Of a stretch of DNA of 64,000 nucleotides, positions 12,001 to 21,897 are shown in pieces. The position numbers and the translations under genes were made by a program. The notes below the pieces were generated by a model. It was not told where the DNA came from. It did not search any database and saw only the letters and a program-made list of their open reading frames with translations. Source of the DNA: Enchytraeus crypticus (lineage: Eukaryota; Annelida; Clitellata; Enchytraeida; Enchytraeidae); assembly GCA_905160935.1 (NCBI GenBank), contig CAJHZI010000429.1, positions 84,501-148,500 on the forward strand, given 5' to 3'. Every line of letters begins with the position of its first letter. The stretch's first letter is position 1.

Positions 12001-13439
12001 TATACGGACCCACGACAGAGATGCGAAACTGTGGACACAACTCAATCGTACCTGTATACAAGCAAATCTCATCAATCGTACTCACTATGGGTAAACTTCA
12101 TGGGTAAACAGGATTGTTTTCTCAGGGAATGACACCTCTGCCCAGTAAATGTTAGTCAAAGCTGAGGAAGGCATGAGGGCCCACTTCATCATAAGCAGAA
12201 TCCCCCAAGAATAATAGTCTACCAAAAGGAATGTTATAAATAATTAATTTAAAGATCCACTCGCATGTGGACATGAAAAGAAAGATGGAAGATAGAGATG
12301 AGTAGAGGCGTTACATACCATGGACGGTAGAAGGTAGAATGGAAAGAAAAAGAGGCAGGGGCAGGCCGAGATTAGGTACGTTAGATGATTTAAAGACCCA
12401 CTCATATATGGAAATGAAGAGGAAGGCGGAAGACAGAGAAGAATGGAGGTGTTATATACCATGGAACTGCCAGTAGGCAGTGCATTAAGTGAGAGAGATA
12501 CCATGGCCCTGCCAGTAGACAGTGCACTAAGAGAGAGTGAGAGAGGAAGTACTCACTATGTTGTTAAAACTACTGAAATCTGATTCCAAAGGTAGGGTTG
12601 CAATCTCAAATAATTACAAACAGTTTTAACAACCGTCATTATACGAGATTTATAAAAATGAACATGCACAAATAAAACTAATTTACTACACAATAAATTT
12701 TCAACTCAGATTTTTGGCATATTTATTTTGATATATAGAAAAATTTACTCAACTATGAAACAAATACAGTTCAAACCTGACGGTGTATCAATGAGAGAAT
12801 GGCGAGGTTTCTTATTGTAGTACAAGAGTTGAGGCCGATTTTCATTTCGAACAAGAACAAAGTATTTTTTACTCCATGGACTCCTCAGACTTAACGAACT
12901 GCGACCAAATGCAGACCCAGCTCTTGCTTCTGGACTAGTTTTGTACAGATATGTCTACAACATCAACAACTTGTAACTATTACTCTTTTCAGACAAAACA
13001 GGTTGTTATGTATCACACTTATATTAAACTGCTTTGTACTGAATAATATATGAAATTAAATTAGGCTCAGGATATATTTAGTTTGCATACAATTTTAGAA
13101 ATTTTAAAGGTAAATAATTAGCTTCGTGATCTCAATACAAATTGGCGATTAAATGCCCTTTCTTGACCTTCTAGTTAAACATGTGGCACTAACAATAATA
13201 GTGTGGCATTAAAAGTACTATTTCATCAAAGACGATCAGTTCAATATTATGTGTATTTAACTTTTACATTTTAATATAACTCAACAAACCACAAGACCTC
13301 AAGATCCTGTTGCAAAACCAAGATTAGTCAAAACGACACACTTAACATTCTAGACAAATCATACCTCAAATATTACTTCAATATCTGGTTCTTGTCCATG
13401 ATGTCCACCCGGGATTCTCCCTGATCCGTATGACATCAT
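4383..13439 (-). CDS. PH and IRS/DOK-type PTB domain adaptor (8 coding exons, 877 aa)
   Basis: Exons on the minus strand: 13439-13365, 12954-12777, 12051-11794, 10136-10024, 9550-9347, 8555-8393, 7922-7856, 5958-4383. All junctions are GT-AG and the phases agree, giving 878 codons including TAA. Residues about 26-170 form a PH domain: an N-terminal TYLYK strand, then WSKKYFVLV, GTIELC and a C-terminal helix that lacks the usual Trp. Residues about 171-276 form an IRS-type PTB domain (FVV, RRIGSRG, LAQWPLRSIKWYE, SGRFVFSTRQ, IYEAIDNAV). Known DOK and IRS proteins use this pair to bind membrane lipid and phosphotyrosine receptors and then recruit SH2 proteins. The tail is disordered, rich in Ser and Asn, and has YIHM (Y389) and YMDM (Y475), which fit the YxxM site bound by PI3-kinase p85. 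That favours an IRS-like role, although the PTB looks DOK-like. The start is the first of two adjacent ATGs in exon 1. Confidence 0.8.
6020..6086. repeat. (TA)n microsatellite, left flank of mariner element
   Basis: A pure TA run ending exactly where the mariner-like inverted repeat begins. A shorter TA run continues after the element at 7477-7490, so the element landed inside a TA array. Confidence 0.95.
6087..7476 (-). mobile_element. Tc1/mariner element with 35-bp TIRs, apparently intact
   Basis: Terminal inverted repeats at 6087-6121 and 7442-7476 begin AGGGTGTCCAGATAG and differ at one base out of 35. The ends abut TA dinucleotides, consistent with TA target duplication, though the surrounding TA array hides the exact duplication. 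The 1,390-bp element carries one uninterrupted transposase frame and sits in the last intron of the PH/PTB adaptor gene in the same orientation. Near-identical ends and an open frame point to recent insertion. Confidence 0.93.
6168..7232 (-). CDS. Tc1/mariner transposase, DD37E type (354 aa)
   Basis: Catalyses cut-and-paste transposition at TA sites. Residues about 8-45 form a first helix-turn-helix (ending GRSKAWISKW) and residues about 60-110 a second. The DDE domain follows: D150 in MFTDESPF, D254 in FQQDGARAHTS and E292 in SPDLSPIENVW. Exactly 37 residues separate D254 and E292, so this is DD37E and not the DD34E of Tc1 or DD34D of mariner. The length is normal for the superfamily and no stop or frameshift is seen. 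The start ATG (MATLNEAQ) is the first in frame. All three catalytic residues are present, so the protein may be active. Confidence 0.92.
   Translation of the reverse strand: MATLNEAQIRAQAITLLEEKYSYGVIAKKLGRSKAWISKWANRYKQNPNETLQSRYQGGRKSVLTAAAQKLIRQSKYVRGQSLRKLARRLKDKRFAGCKETIRQYMRTTLKWKCFKRQKVPKLSSAYKVRRVNFAKKFKDIDWSRVMFTDESPFKLYYVPNNKNDVVWGSQETSVPCAPQVKFSPSVLVWGGITARGLTKLHIIPNKTSVNSTYYINEILEKEVKPAFQRTVVCTNLTATKLFRNNGEGLFQQDGARAHTSRASVEWLNTNINGYISPEDWPPNSPDLSPIENVWSIMAATVYADPEPQTLNSLKRRIRKAWKSIPLKTLTNLIGSMHDRLDAVLKNKGDIIKY
8620..8775 (+). repeat. interspersed repeat F
   Basis: The segment GAGTGCTACTGTCGTCAATG followed by GACAACATTGAGCAC and GTCCAAAAACGGTGCGATCC recurs at 14757-14925, 22490-22620 and, inverted, 28668-28800. 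It may be an internal part of a LINE 3' region, because the 14.8-kb copy runs on into LINE tail sequence. Confidence 0.65.
9347..9550 (-). CDS. adaptor exon 5: second half of the PTB domain
   Basis: Sixty-eight whole codons between TGATGTATTTAG and donor GTATGTTT. It encodes LSNSVLAQWPLRSIKWYECT, then a LEVGSK strand, SGRFVFSTRQ and the closing helix IYEAIDNAVNRQA. The WPLRSI and FVFSTRQ blocks are diagnostic of the IRS-type PTB fold. The first half is exon 4 (10136-10024). Confidence 0.85.
9768..9889 (+). repeat. SINE-A copy, diverged
   Basis: CAGTGGCTCGTTGGAAAGTT and GGTTCAAATTCAG align with the tRNA-like head, then CACTGACAT and GGAAACTGACATTAAACTTG with the core. It lies in an adaptor-gene intron. 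Confidence 0.65.
10145..10335 (-). repeat. SINE-D copy with (ATT)n tail
   Basis: Minus-strand reading gives CATTTCTTTTGCAGATTGG, GGGTGAATTGATCTGTAGT, the core GAGGAAACGGACGTTAAACC and then ATT repeats. The tail ends about 10 bases from the acceptor of adaptor exon 4. Confidence 0.75.
11095..11335. repeat. 20-bp minisatellite carrying repeated ATTGG (CCAAT) motifs
   Basis: The unit is close to TAGCTATTGGCTCAGCCAG and is repeated about a dozen times. Nine copies keep ATTGG, the reverse of the CCAAT box. It lies in the intron between adaptor exons 3 and 4. Confidence 0.9.
11794..12954 (-). CDS. adaptor exons 2 and 3: PH domain
   Basis: Exon 2 (12954-12777) encodes the first PH strands, with TYLYK, an RSPWSKKYFVLVRNENRPQL block and QLLYYNKKP. 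Exon 3 (12051-11794) completes it with GTIELCPQFRISVV, a long polar loop and the helix HIHRLLLFFLRTQSV. The junction splits a Gly codon (phase 1). The loop between strand 5 and the C-terminal part is longer than in typical PH domains. Confidence 0.75.
12245..12535 (+). mobile_element. two tandem LINE 3'-end fragments
   Basis: Two overlapping copies of a LINE tail (about 12245-12325 and 12325-12535). The second reads MERKRGRGRPRLGTLDDLK, then KRKAEDREEWRCYIPW, the usual Arg-rich end of a non-LTR ORF. Both end near CCATGGACCTGCCAGTAGGC-like sequence. They lie in the intron between adaptor exons 2 and 3. Confidence 0.7.
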
Positions 13440-13869
13440 CAACTTAATTAACGAATAAGTGAAAAGAGATACAGTGAACTTTGTTTACTATCTCAACTCA
13501 GTATAGTGTTTACATTAGTACATATTGAATCTCGCCACGTTACTATTAAGATATCAATTATATTCGTCTATAAAAAAACGAGAAGACAATTTGTAGTAGG
13601 AGACCGCATAAAAATGTAGCTATGATAAGGCTTAGACTTAGTGTTGGTAAGCTCGAGAAAGAAATAGCTACATCCAGATCATTTGTGTGTCTATATATAA
13701 TGCTTAATATTTACATTTCTTTCATCAGTCTTACCATGTCATAAAACCAACCGTAACTTTGTGTCTGAGTGTAGATTTTAAATTTGATACCGACGACGAC
13801 GACAACAACAACAAAAAAATAATAATATTATTATTAATAATCCTAATAATAATAAGCTTTTTCTCAGTA

Positions 13870-14225
13870 GGCATTCTCGACCTATCTTGTGCTGCTGCTG
13901 GTACTGCTGTAGAAGCCGCTGCTAATAGGAAAACTCCGAAGTATGCCGAAATCTCTAGCAACTATAGTTTAATGCCTATTGCCTTTAAGACCCTGGGCCC
14001 CATCAACTCTGTCGCATCAGACTTTATTAACGAAAAAGGCAGGAGGACCAGCGCCATTACTGGTGATCAACGCGAAAAAAAGATTTTGGCAGCGACTGTC
14101 TCCAGTGATTCAATGCAGTCTGTTTCAGTGGAGTTGCACTTTGGCTAATGCGGCTTCCCAGAGTGTAGAGGAATTAGTTTAATCGCTTCATTTTGTAACT
14201 TTTAATTAAATAAAGTCTCTTTTAT
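13870..14225 (+). mobile_element. LINE ORF C-terminal fragment and 3' end
   Basis: An open stretch encodes AAGTAVEAAANRKTPKYAEI, ETLGPIN-like KTLGPINSVASDF, then GRRTSAITGDQREK, a pattern I associate with the C terminus of non-LTR retrotransposon ORFs. It stops near 14148 and is followed by AATTAAATAAAGTC. The 5' part is missing. It lies between the adaptor and threonine aldolase genes. Confidence 0.55.
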
Positions 14226-14305
14226 CTTATTTTTAGCCCAGAGCCCAATACAGCCATGGGCAATAACTATAAAATAACATTTTACTGAGGCGATCAACTA
14301 ATCAC

Positions 14306-14500
14306 TTTTAATAAAACATGTTAAGTCCGTTATGGCAATTTAGTCCATTTTCTGTTTAACCAGTCCAGTGGATGTCCGAGATGTTACTCTCAGATCATCG
14401 AGGCGGCTGGGATTCAAATTAATCCACGACAGTTCAATTCATCTCTGGATCTGTCATTTAAACTTCATGACGTACGCTATCTACACCTTTAACGTAACGT
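14306..14500 (-). repeat. SINE-B copy, left arm of an inverted pair
   Basis: Minus strand carries the tRNA-like GGATTCAAATTAATCC region and CTGAGAGTAACATCTCGGAC, then CACTGGACTGGTTAAACAG. It faces the next copy head to head. Confidence 0.75.
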
Positions 14501-14511
14501 AAAGTAACATA

Positions 14512-14755
14512 GGGTAACGTCATGAAGTTTTAAATGACAGATTCTAAGTGAATTGAACCCTCGTCGGTTCGAATCCCAGCTGCGCTGTTCTGAGAGTAAA
14601 ATATTGAATATTCAATGGACTGGTTACACGGAAGATGGTCTAACTTGCATAACGGTTTAAACATATGGTATTAAAAGGTATAGATATCAACACAGTTGAT
14701 CATTTCATTATAATGAGTGATTTACTCTAGCCATTGCGTTATTGAGACATTTAAT
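14512..14755 (+). repeat. SINE-B copy, right arm of an inverted pair
   Basis: Contains GTCGGTTCGAATCCCAGCTG (box B), CTGAGAGTAAAATATTGAA and ATCAACACAGTTGATCATTT. A further 5'-end piece in opposite orientation follows at about 14714-14755. Confidence 0.8.
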
Positions 14756-14756
14756 A

Positions 14757-15010
14757 CGGTAATTAGAGTGCTACTGCTGTCCATGACAACATTCAGCACT
14801 ATGTACCCAAGTCAAAATCAATAAGCAGCACGTGGGTGGGCAGTAAACGATGCTAGCCAAAATCAGGGTAACCAGGCCAAGGAATGGTACTAGCGGAATG
14901 GAGGTTTGCGTGTTATCTCATGAACATGGACTTGGGAAAACGAAAGACAGAGCTAGAAGAGTGGAAGCGTACGTTATATACCATGGACCTGCCAGTAGGC
15001 AGTGTACCAA

Positions 15011-15041
<31 letters not shown>

Positions 15042-15072
15042 GAGAGAGAAAGAAAGAGAAACAGAGAGAGAT
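14757..15072 (+). repeat. repeat F joined to LINE tail and (GA)n
   Basis: Repeat F (to about 14925) continues into a LINE tail, with GAGTGGAAGCGTACGTTATA and CCATGGACCTGCCAGTAGGC, and ends in a GA-rich microsatellite (15010-15072). Confidence 0.6.
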
Positions 15073-15186
15073 GTTTGTAATGCGCTTACTTAGAAATTAC
15101 TTATGCAACTTTAAGCAACCTCAGCTAAGCAAATTTCATTTTGTTGTAAATGGAGGTACTATATAATTTCCGAATATCTTACTGGC

Positions 15187-15314
15187 TGAAGCCAGTGGCG
15201 AAGTCAGTAAGGTACTCGATCACGGATCAGTACGTGCGGGGTTCAAATCCTGGGCTAACTCGTCACTGACATCGCTTGCGAGTGAGGAAACTGACGTTAA
15301 CATTAGCTATACAA
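15187..15314 (+). repeat. SINE-A copy
   Basis: Full-length looking: AGCCAGTGGCGAAGTCAGTA, GTGCGGGGTTCAAATCCTGG, then the core ending GAGGAAACTGACGTTAAC. Confidence 0.85.
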
Positions 15315-15650
15315 GCTATACTAGGCCTATACATTGTAGGCCTACGTGTATAGGTGGCGACTACTGTGCTTCTAGCTTATGGCAGACCAGCATACAGACA
15401 ATAAATTAAGTGGTAGGTAACTTATATCAACATCTGGCACATGTTTATGCTCGATAATTACATTCATAAACAACAGTCACTATGATAGAGTTACTGCGCT
15501 ATCGTCATCCATGATATTCTATTGAATCAGATGAAAGTTACTCTCTGTAAAGAGCTGTCCGATAATCCATGTTCTAAAAGCATTCTCGTATACTAATTAC
15601 TGAGAAAAATATAACCCTTTACGTTTTAAATCTAATTTCGTAGAGTTTTT

Positions 15651-16964
15651 CTATATTACTTTTTTTCCCAGTTCCTGAAGAACATGGCGGACTTTGGCAG
15701 CAGCCAGGTCAACATCGTTGTCAGACAGGGAGCTGTGGGTGACAAACCTCACCGAGGTTCTGTTCCTCTCAGCCACCCTCACCACTACAGAGCTACCACC
15801 CATAAACCTAGCTTCATCAGCAGACACTTCCTCAAGTCTCTTACACAGCTGGGAGGGTGTAAGGCCAGGAATATTTATCTCTACTGGAACGATATTTGTA
15901 TGGATTCCCTGCAGGTCGGTAGCGATTAGATCCGAACAGTTCTCGACGAGTGTTTGAGCGAATCGTTTGGCACGGGAATGATCCAGAGAAAGTCTTTCTC
16001 TTGCGTCTTCGAGGGCGTGCAGGACTGCAGCAGCTAGAGGTCCTGGCTTCCTCCAGCCTCCTCCTAGAGCCTTCCTCAAACGTCTCGCTTCCTCCACTAG
16101 CTCTCCGCTTCCCACCAGAATGCTTCCGATAGGTGCACCGATACCCTTAGAGAAGCACATGCTCAGAGAGTCGACGTTTTTGACCAATACCTTGGGATCA
16201 GCATTTAGAGCTACGACAGCGTTAAGCAGCCGAGAGCCGTCCAGATGGATTGGTATGTTTCCATTCCGCTCTGTTATGATTCTCAACTGATTGAAGTATT
16301 CAGGCTGAACAACTTTACCACCGTAGTAGTTATGCGTGTTCTCGATTGTGACAAGGCCAGTAAAAGGCTGATGAGTGTCGTTTGTGGGTCGAATGCTTTC
16401 TTCCAATTCATTCAAGTCAATCGTTCCGTCAGATTTATTCCTCAACGGACAAGAATGGAGAGAAAGAAATTGTGAGATATTTCCTTGTTCCCAGAGGAAG
16501 GTGTGTGATTTATCTCCCATGATAACCTCTCTACCTCTTTGAAGGCAATGGGCACCTACCGCAACAAGATTAGCCATTGTACCGCTGACTAAAAACAGAG
16601 CAGATTCCTTGCCAAACATAGTCGCCATCTTGTTCTGGAGCTCTTTAACGGTTTTATCCTCGTCGAATACATCATCGTCTTGTGACGCTGACGTCATTGC
16701 TTGAAACATTTCTGGAGTCGGTTTTGTAAGTACATCACTGCGCATGTCCACAACGTGTGCTGTGGTAGACATTGTACGCTTCATTTGAAATAAATCGTAA
16801 CCAGTTATAAATGTTTGGTGAAGTATCTTTGCGCGAAAAGTCTTATTTTGTCCATACACCCTGACTCTCTGATGTTTGGGAAAATTAGTAGCAAATCGCG
16901 AAAGATTCATTTCGAAAAATTCCAAAAAGGTCAATAATGTGATTATTTTATGAATATATTCCAA
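15651..16964 (-). CDS. THA1: L-threonine aldolase (PLP-dependent), intronless
   Basis: Cleaves L-threonine (or allo-threonine) to glycine and acetaldehyde, with pyridoxal phosphate as cofactor. The 437-codon frame has no intron. The conserved body starts at VVDMRSDVLTKPTPEM (about residue 71). Visible active-site features are H154 in DKSHTF, D242 and R245 in HLDGSR, and the PLP lysine K273 in MCFSKGIGAPIGS. Family proteins are usually 340-400 residues, so the first 70 residues are extra. A start at M19 (16910, MNLSRFATNF) would give an Arg- and Lys-rich, acid-free leader that resembles a mitochondrial presequence. M65 (MSTTAHVVDM) would give a plain cytosolic form. It lies downstream of the AFF gene and upstream of the adaptor gene, all on the same strand, and I see no functional link. 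Lack of introns beside two intron-rich genes is noteworthy. Confidence 0.95.
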   Translation of the reverse strand: MEYIHKIITLLTFLEFFEMNLSRFATNFPKHQRVRVYGQNKTFRAKILHQTFITGYDLFQMKRTMSTTAHVVDMRSDVLTKPTPEMFQAMTSASQDDDVFDEDKTVKELQNKMATMFGKESALFLVSGTMANLVAVGAHCLQRGREVIMGDKSHTFLWEQGNISQFLSLHSCPLRNKSDGTIDLNELEESIRPTNDTHQPFTGLVTIENTHNYYGGKVVQPEYFNQLRIITERNGNIPIHLDGSRLLNAVVALNADPKVLVKNVDSLSMCFSKGIGAPIGSILVGSGELVEEARRLRKALGGGWRKPGPLAAAVLHALEDARERLSLDHSRAKRFAQTLVENCSDLIATDLQGIHTNIVPVEINIPGLTPSQLCKRLEEVSADEARFMGGSSVVVRVAERNRTSVRFVTHSSLSDNDVDLAAAKVRHVLQELGKKVI

Positions 16965-17484
16965 TTCACAATATATTCCAATAAGTGGTATAGAATTTAC
17001 CCATCACCTGCTTTGCATAGCTTCTTTGTACAATACAACGACGCTAATAATAACAAATGTTGAATCTACATGTACATGTATATGTGTATATGCAGAATTG
17101 TATTATAAACGAGTTTGCAAATATTTATTAGTATCTATTGGATGTTAGTCTCTCAACTAAAAGGTACAGCTGCAATCAAACAATTTTCTGGTGAGTTTAG
17201 CATCAGACTCCTGTCTCGAAAGCGTAGTGTTGTGTCAAGCGCTTGCTTTGAACATGTAACTCTAAATCCGCAACGGAACATTCAACCGATAATGCTATAT
17301 TGCCTTGCTGCGTATTACAGATATGCAAAAGATTTGTACGACAGATGACCCGTGCATTCGTCATTCGTTCTTAATAGTAATAGTAATATCCATAATAGGT
17401 CAGAAAGTACTTACATGTTTTATAATTATGTTTTAAGACACATTTTGATTGCTTAAGAGGGTAATTTGACAAGTTCACATCAAT

Positions 17485-17660
17485 CCTTTCCATAGTTAAA
17501 CATATCTTCGCTACTGATAGCGCCAAATGGCCTTTAGCTCCGACTCATGATAAACCATCTAAGGGCCCGTCAATTGGTGAATGATCTGGGCTTTGAACCC
17601 ACGCCACTTACATTCGAAGCGAACACTCAAACCGCTACACTGCATCCCCTATCTGAAAAT
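17485..17660 (-). repeat. SINE-C copy (tRNA-derived)
   Basis: Minus strand reads like a tRNA half, GTGTAGCGGTTTGAGTGTTC and GGCGTGGGTTCAAAGCCC, followed by a tail shared with the copy at 62737-62930. No full cloverleaf is present. Confidence 0.7.
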
Positions 17661-17759
17661 CGGATTCCCTTAAATTCGGATCTACTGAGCAAAATTAAAC
17701 AATTATTAGATAGCTGAGTGTGGTGCATACTAGATAAACCAAAACAAGTGATATTAAAT

Positions 17760-17801
17760 TCATCATCATCATCATCATCATCATCACCATCATCATCATC
17801 C

Positions 17802-17845
<44 letters not shown>

Positions 17846-17885
17846 TGCCCTGTCACCCAAGTTTACCTAGGGTCGGGATACGAGT
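17760..17885 (-). repeat. (GAT)n tract at a LINE 3' end
   Basis: On the minus strand CCCGACCCTAGGTAAACTTG leads into about 30 GAT units (17760-17843). The Asp-rich open frame over it is not a gene. Confidence 0.85.
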
Positions 17886-18280
17886 AGACCTTCGATCTTC
17901 ACTCCCATCTGTCCCATATACCTTATCAAGATCTCTTTATTCTTATTTTAAAATTGTGTAGCAATTTGTAGAGCTGATGCGCTCGCCAACCGCCTATTAA
18001 TTTATATTAATATTAATTATTTTAATTCATATTATAGTATTATGAATTAATATAAATCTAAACGATAAATGAATAAAAACGAGTGCCCTATTTTGACGCC
18101 CACTGCAAGTGTTGATCTAAATAACAACTGGTAAAATTCTTACATATTATTATTATTATATTATAACACAGAATAACTACATTATTATAAATATAACTAC
18201 TATTATTATAATTACTACTACTATTATTATAACTACTTCCTTTCCGACAGTCTGCTCAATTATCCCAATACATCATTAGG

Positions 18281-18386
18281 CAGAGCCGGTGGCTTGTTGA
18301 CAAGTTGTTCGACAGCGGATCAGTAGGTGTCTCCCCGTCACTGAAATTCCATTCGAGAAGAAAACTAACGCTAAACTTGACCTTAG
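18281..18386 (+). repeat. SINE-A copy, diverged
   Basis: GAGCCGGTGGCTTGTTGACA, GACAGCGGATCAGTAGGTG, then CACTGAAATTCCATTCGAGA and AACTAACGCTAAACTTG. Part of the box-B region is missing. Confidence 0.6.
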
Positions 18387-18869
18387 ACTTATACGCAAAT
18401 ATACATACACCACTAGCAATTTTTGCACATAGATAAGTTGAGGTTGTTATATTATTTCTACCCATAGAATGAAGAATTATAATTCTATATCTTTGTTCCT
18501 ACCTACACTGAATATAATCTAGTTATCTGCCTTGCATATTTAACAAGGGCCGTAGCTAGATGCTATATCGACTGTCGACTGTAATGCAATCTGTTGTCCT
18601 AGGCCTACACAGTACACATTAACTGAAGTGAGGTCAAAGATTAGAGGCGTGTTTGTCGCGCGCTTAGAGAATTACGAAACCACACTCTTACTGCTTCAGT
18701 CAATCAATGAATACGAGTTAGCGTTGGATTCTTCGCCATAATTAAGTAATGTTAGGGAGCTTAATCCAGATTGTATTTCACTATAAACTTCATGCTGAAG
18801 AATAAATTAAATTACTTAATTAAATTAATGAAAACTTTGTGTTTGTATATTTTAAAACTTATTTCAGCT

Positions 18870-18876
18870 ATATATA

Positions 18877-18965
<89 letters not shown>
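18870..18965. repeat. (TA)n microsatellite
   Basis: TA dinucleotides with a few TG interruptions. It ends about 40 bases before the 5' truncation point of the LINE at 19 kb. Confidence 0.95.
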
Positions 18966-18969
<4 letters not shown>

Positions 18970-18997
18970 TAATAGATTAATAATATACATATACATA

Positions 18998-20490
18998 TTG
19001 TGGATTGCAAAAGCATGGAAAATCTCCTGGACCAGATGGCATTTCCATGGAGGCAATTTCATTCGCTTGTCCTAGTCTCTACGTTCATTTAAACATGTTG
19101 TATAATTTGTTTCTAAAACATAGTCATTTGCCTAATTCATTTATGCAATCTGTAATTATACCTCTAGTTAAGAATAAATCTGGCGATTTATCTGACCTTA
19201 ATAATTACAGAGCAATTGCTATTTCTAATGCATTGTCTAAATTGTTTGAATCTCTCATTGCGCAATCTATACATAGCCTTTCTGATTATGATAATTTTCA
19301 GTTTGGGTTTAAGTCTGGCTATTCAACTGGATTATGTACTCATGTACTAAAGCAGACTATCGAGTATTATAGACATCATGGAAGTCATGTTTTTACCTGT
19401 TTTGTTGATTTCAGTAAAGCTTTCGATAAAGTTAATTACTGGAAATTGTTTGGAAAATTACTAGACGATAACATTAACATCAGTATTATATTTATTCTTG
19501 CATTCTGGTATTCTAAACAGCAATGCTTTGTTCGATGGCGTAATTCTGTTTCTACTTGTTTTCACATTGGAAATGGTACGCGTCAGGGAAGTGTACTTTC
19601 ACCGTATTTGTTCTCTAGATATATACGCGATATGGTTAGAGCTGTAGTAGATACCGGGATTGGTTGTGCAATTAATAATAGATTAATTAACATTCTTGCA
19701 TATGCTGATGATATCGTTCTCATTGCACCTTCGTGGAGAGCTTTACAGTATTTAATAGATGTGCTTCAGTTTAACGCTAAAGTTATTAACATGTCTTTTA
19801 ATATTAGTAAAACTGTCGCCATGATATTTGCTCCTAAGGATCGAAATCGGAGTGTATTAGGGGAATTTCCAAGATTTAAGTTGGACAATTCTTTTATTTG
19901 TAACGCAGTTTAAATATTTAGGTCATCTTATAACCAATGATAGTCGTGATAATAACGATATACAGCGTGAAATACGTGTTATGTTTATGCGTACGAATAT
20001 ATTAAAGCGTAGATTTGCTTATTGCTCTCTTAATGTTAAGAAGGTCCTGTTCAAATCCTATTGTATGTGCTTCTATGATGTGGCACTATGGTAGTCGTTT
20101 ACAATAGGTTCAATAGAGAAGTTTCGATCTTGCTATAATAAATGCATTAAAATATTTTTTGGATACAAACGTTACAGCAGCCTAACCATCACGCTGCTAG
20201 AAACCGGATTACCTAGTTTTGATACCATCCTTTCAAATTACAGATTAAAGTTTAGAATGTGCTTGCTGGATAATGCTAATATGCTAGTTAAGTGTTTTGA
20301 TGTTCTGAGCCTATTATAGCCTTGTATGCCTAATTTTATAAGTAATTGTTTTAGGCCTATAGCTCAATTTATGCGCAGACTATTTGCTTTTCTGGTTTTT
20401 GTTGCATTGTTCTATGTGCAAGATTCACGTATGGATTTTTACGCCTGAAATAAAGCAGTAAATAAAAAATAAAAAATAAAATAAAATAAA
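18998..20490 (+). mobile_element. 5'-truncated LINE with reverse-transcriptase domain
   Basis: Non-LTR reverse transcriptase in one frame from about 19005 to 19913: SPGPDGISMEAI, LNNYRAIAISNALSKLFE, FVDFSKAFDKVNYWKLF, GTRQGSVLSPYLF and the catalytic YADDIVLIAPSW. A frameshift near 19910 moves the next block (FKYLGHLITNDSRDNND) to another frame, and a later stop interrupts it. It ends near 20460 in an A-rich run after AATAAAGCAG. The endonuclease is absent. The domain pattern suggests the CR1/jockey side of the LINE tree. It lies between threonine aldolase and the AFF gene. Confidence 0.88.
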
Positions 20491-20520
20491 AAAAACATAT
20501 ATACGGTCTATATATACTGT

Positions 20521-20662
<142 letters not shown>

Positions 20663-21394
20663 ATATGTATAATTTAGGTTAGGGCCTATACGTATATTAT
20701 AATGTGCCTTCCTCAGTTCTTCTCATTCGCTTCTTACGACGTGTGCAGTTTTCGGTTGGTTTATTCTTCAGTAATCCGGACACAACATGGGTAATTAGTT
20801 AAGTTAATTACTTAAACTAAGAAAACCAAGAGGTTCTTGCATTTTTGTCACACACGTTGCAACTGAAGAACATTTACATAATTTTAGATCCCTTTACGAT
20901 ATCAACAAAATACACATGTTTAAAGTGCGCACAACTGCCGTCAAAAAATGACAAATATCAAAATATCGATAGAGACATCAAAAACGTGAAATGAATACCA
21001 CACAGACAGTATCGACTAGATATTCAGGCAAGACATTAGGCTTGTTAATGTTAACCAAAACCACGTGCAACACAAACGCTAAATTATATTTACTCTATAA
21101 AATATGCACAACGTAAGGTACACTGAATTCAAAGTAAAGAATGAAATGCACCTGAAATAAACGGAAGATCTTGACAAATGATGACTAGATAGGAAGACAC
21201 AAATAACACAGCTAAAGTAAGATCTCTTACATCTTTTAGGAGATATACTATAACGTGAACGGGTCACAAAATCTTGCATAAATCATACCCGTGCATCAAG
21301 ACACAAGCATCACTAATAATGCATAAAATGACGACATCTACAAGATATCATGGACGACTGTAGCATTCTAATTATTATTATTATTATCTTAATT

Positions 21395-21575
21395 TTTTAC
21401 CCCGTATGTAATGAGCCGGAGATATAATAAAAACGATTCGAACAATCGTCGAATCGTGTCGCCGGGCTGAATCGCCACCCGGCTACTCGAGGTCGTTTAG
21501 CTGCTTAAAAGATTTTCTGATGCAGACTGCATTATCTCTTTGCAAAGTCATGGAAAGCCTTTACCAAAGAAAAGA
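21395..21575 (-). repeat. interspersed repeat G (poly(A)-ended, SINE-like)
   Basis: Shares ACCCGGCTACTCGAGGTCG-type sequence, GATAAAAACGATTCG-like sequence and CTTTGCAAAGTCATGGAAAG with the copy at 25885-26085. On the minus strand it ends GGGGTAAAAAATT, so it is probably a retroposon with an A-rich tail. Confidence 0.65.
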
Positions 21576-21857
21576 GGCCTCTCGCTTATAGCCAGTTTTG
21601 CTCTGCAATAAGTTTGCGCACGTCATAATGAAGCTTGAACCTATCATTGTGACGATAGCTCGAGTGAGTCGAGTCGTCTTGCAGAGAAGTCTTGAGCTTC
21701 TGAACCTTGACGTCAAACACACTACAGCTTACCTGCAAAATTGCAATGGCCCTCAATTACTCACCACGTGGCATCACTCCGCTAGCCTAGAGAGAGCTTG
21801 AGACTTAATATGACGTTCACGACTAATAATGAATTTTAACCTTTAGGCTACTAATTC

Positions 21858-21860
21858 ATT

Positions 21861-21897
<37 letters not shown>

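Noticed and set aside
17627-17860. Asp-rich open frame over the (GAT)n tract
   Set aside because: Pure microsatellite translation with no start context or flanking coding signal.
18998-20490. LTR retrotransposon or retrovirus-like origin for the reverse transcriptase
   Set aside because: No terminal repeats, gag, protease or integrase are visible, and the RT motifs and A-rich 3' end are those of a non-LTR LINE.
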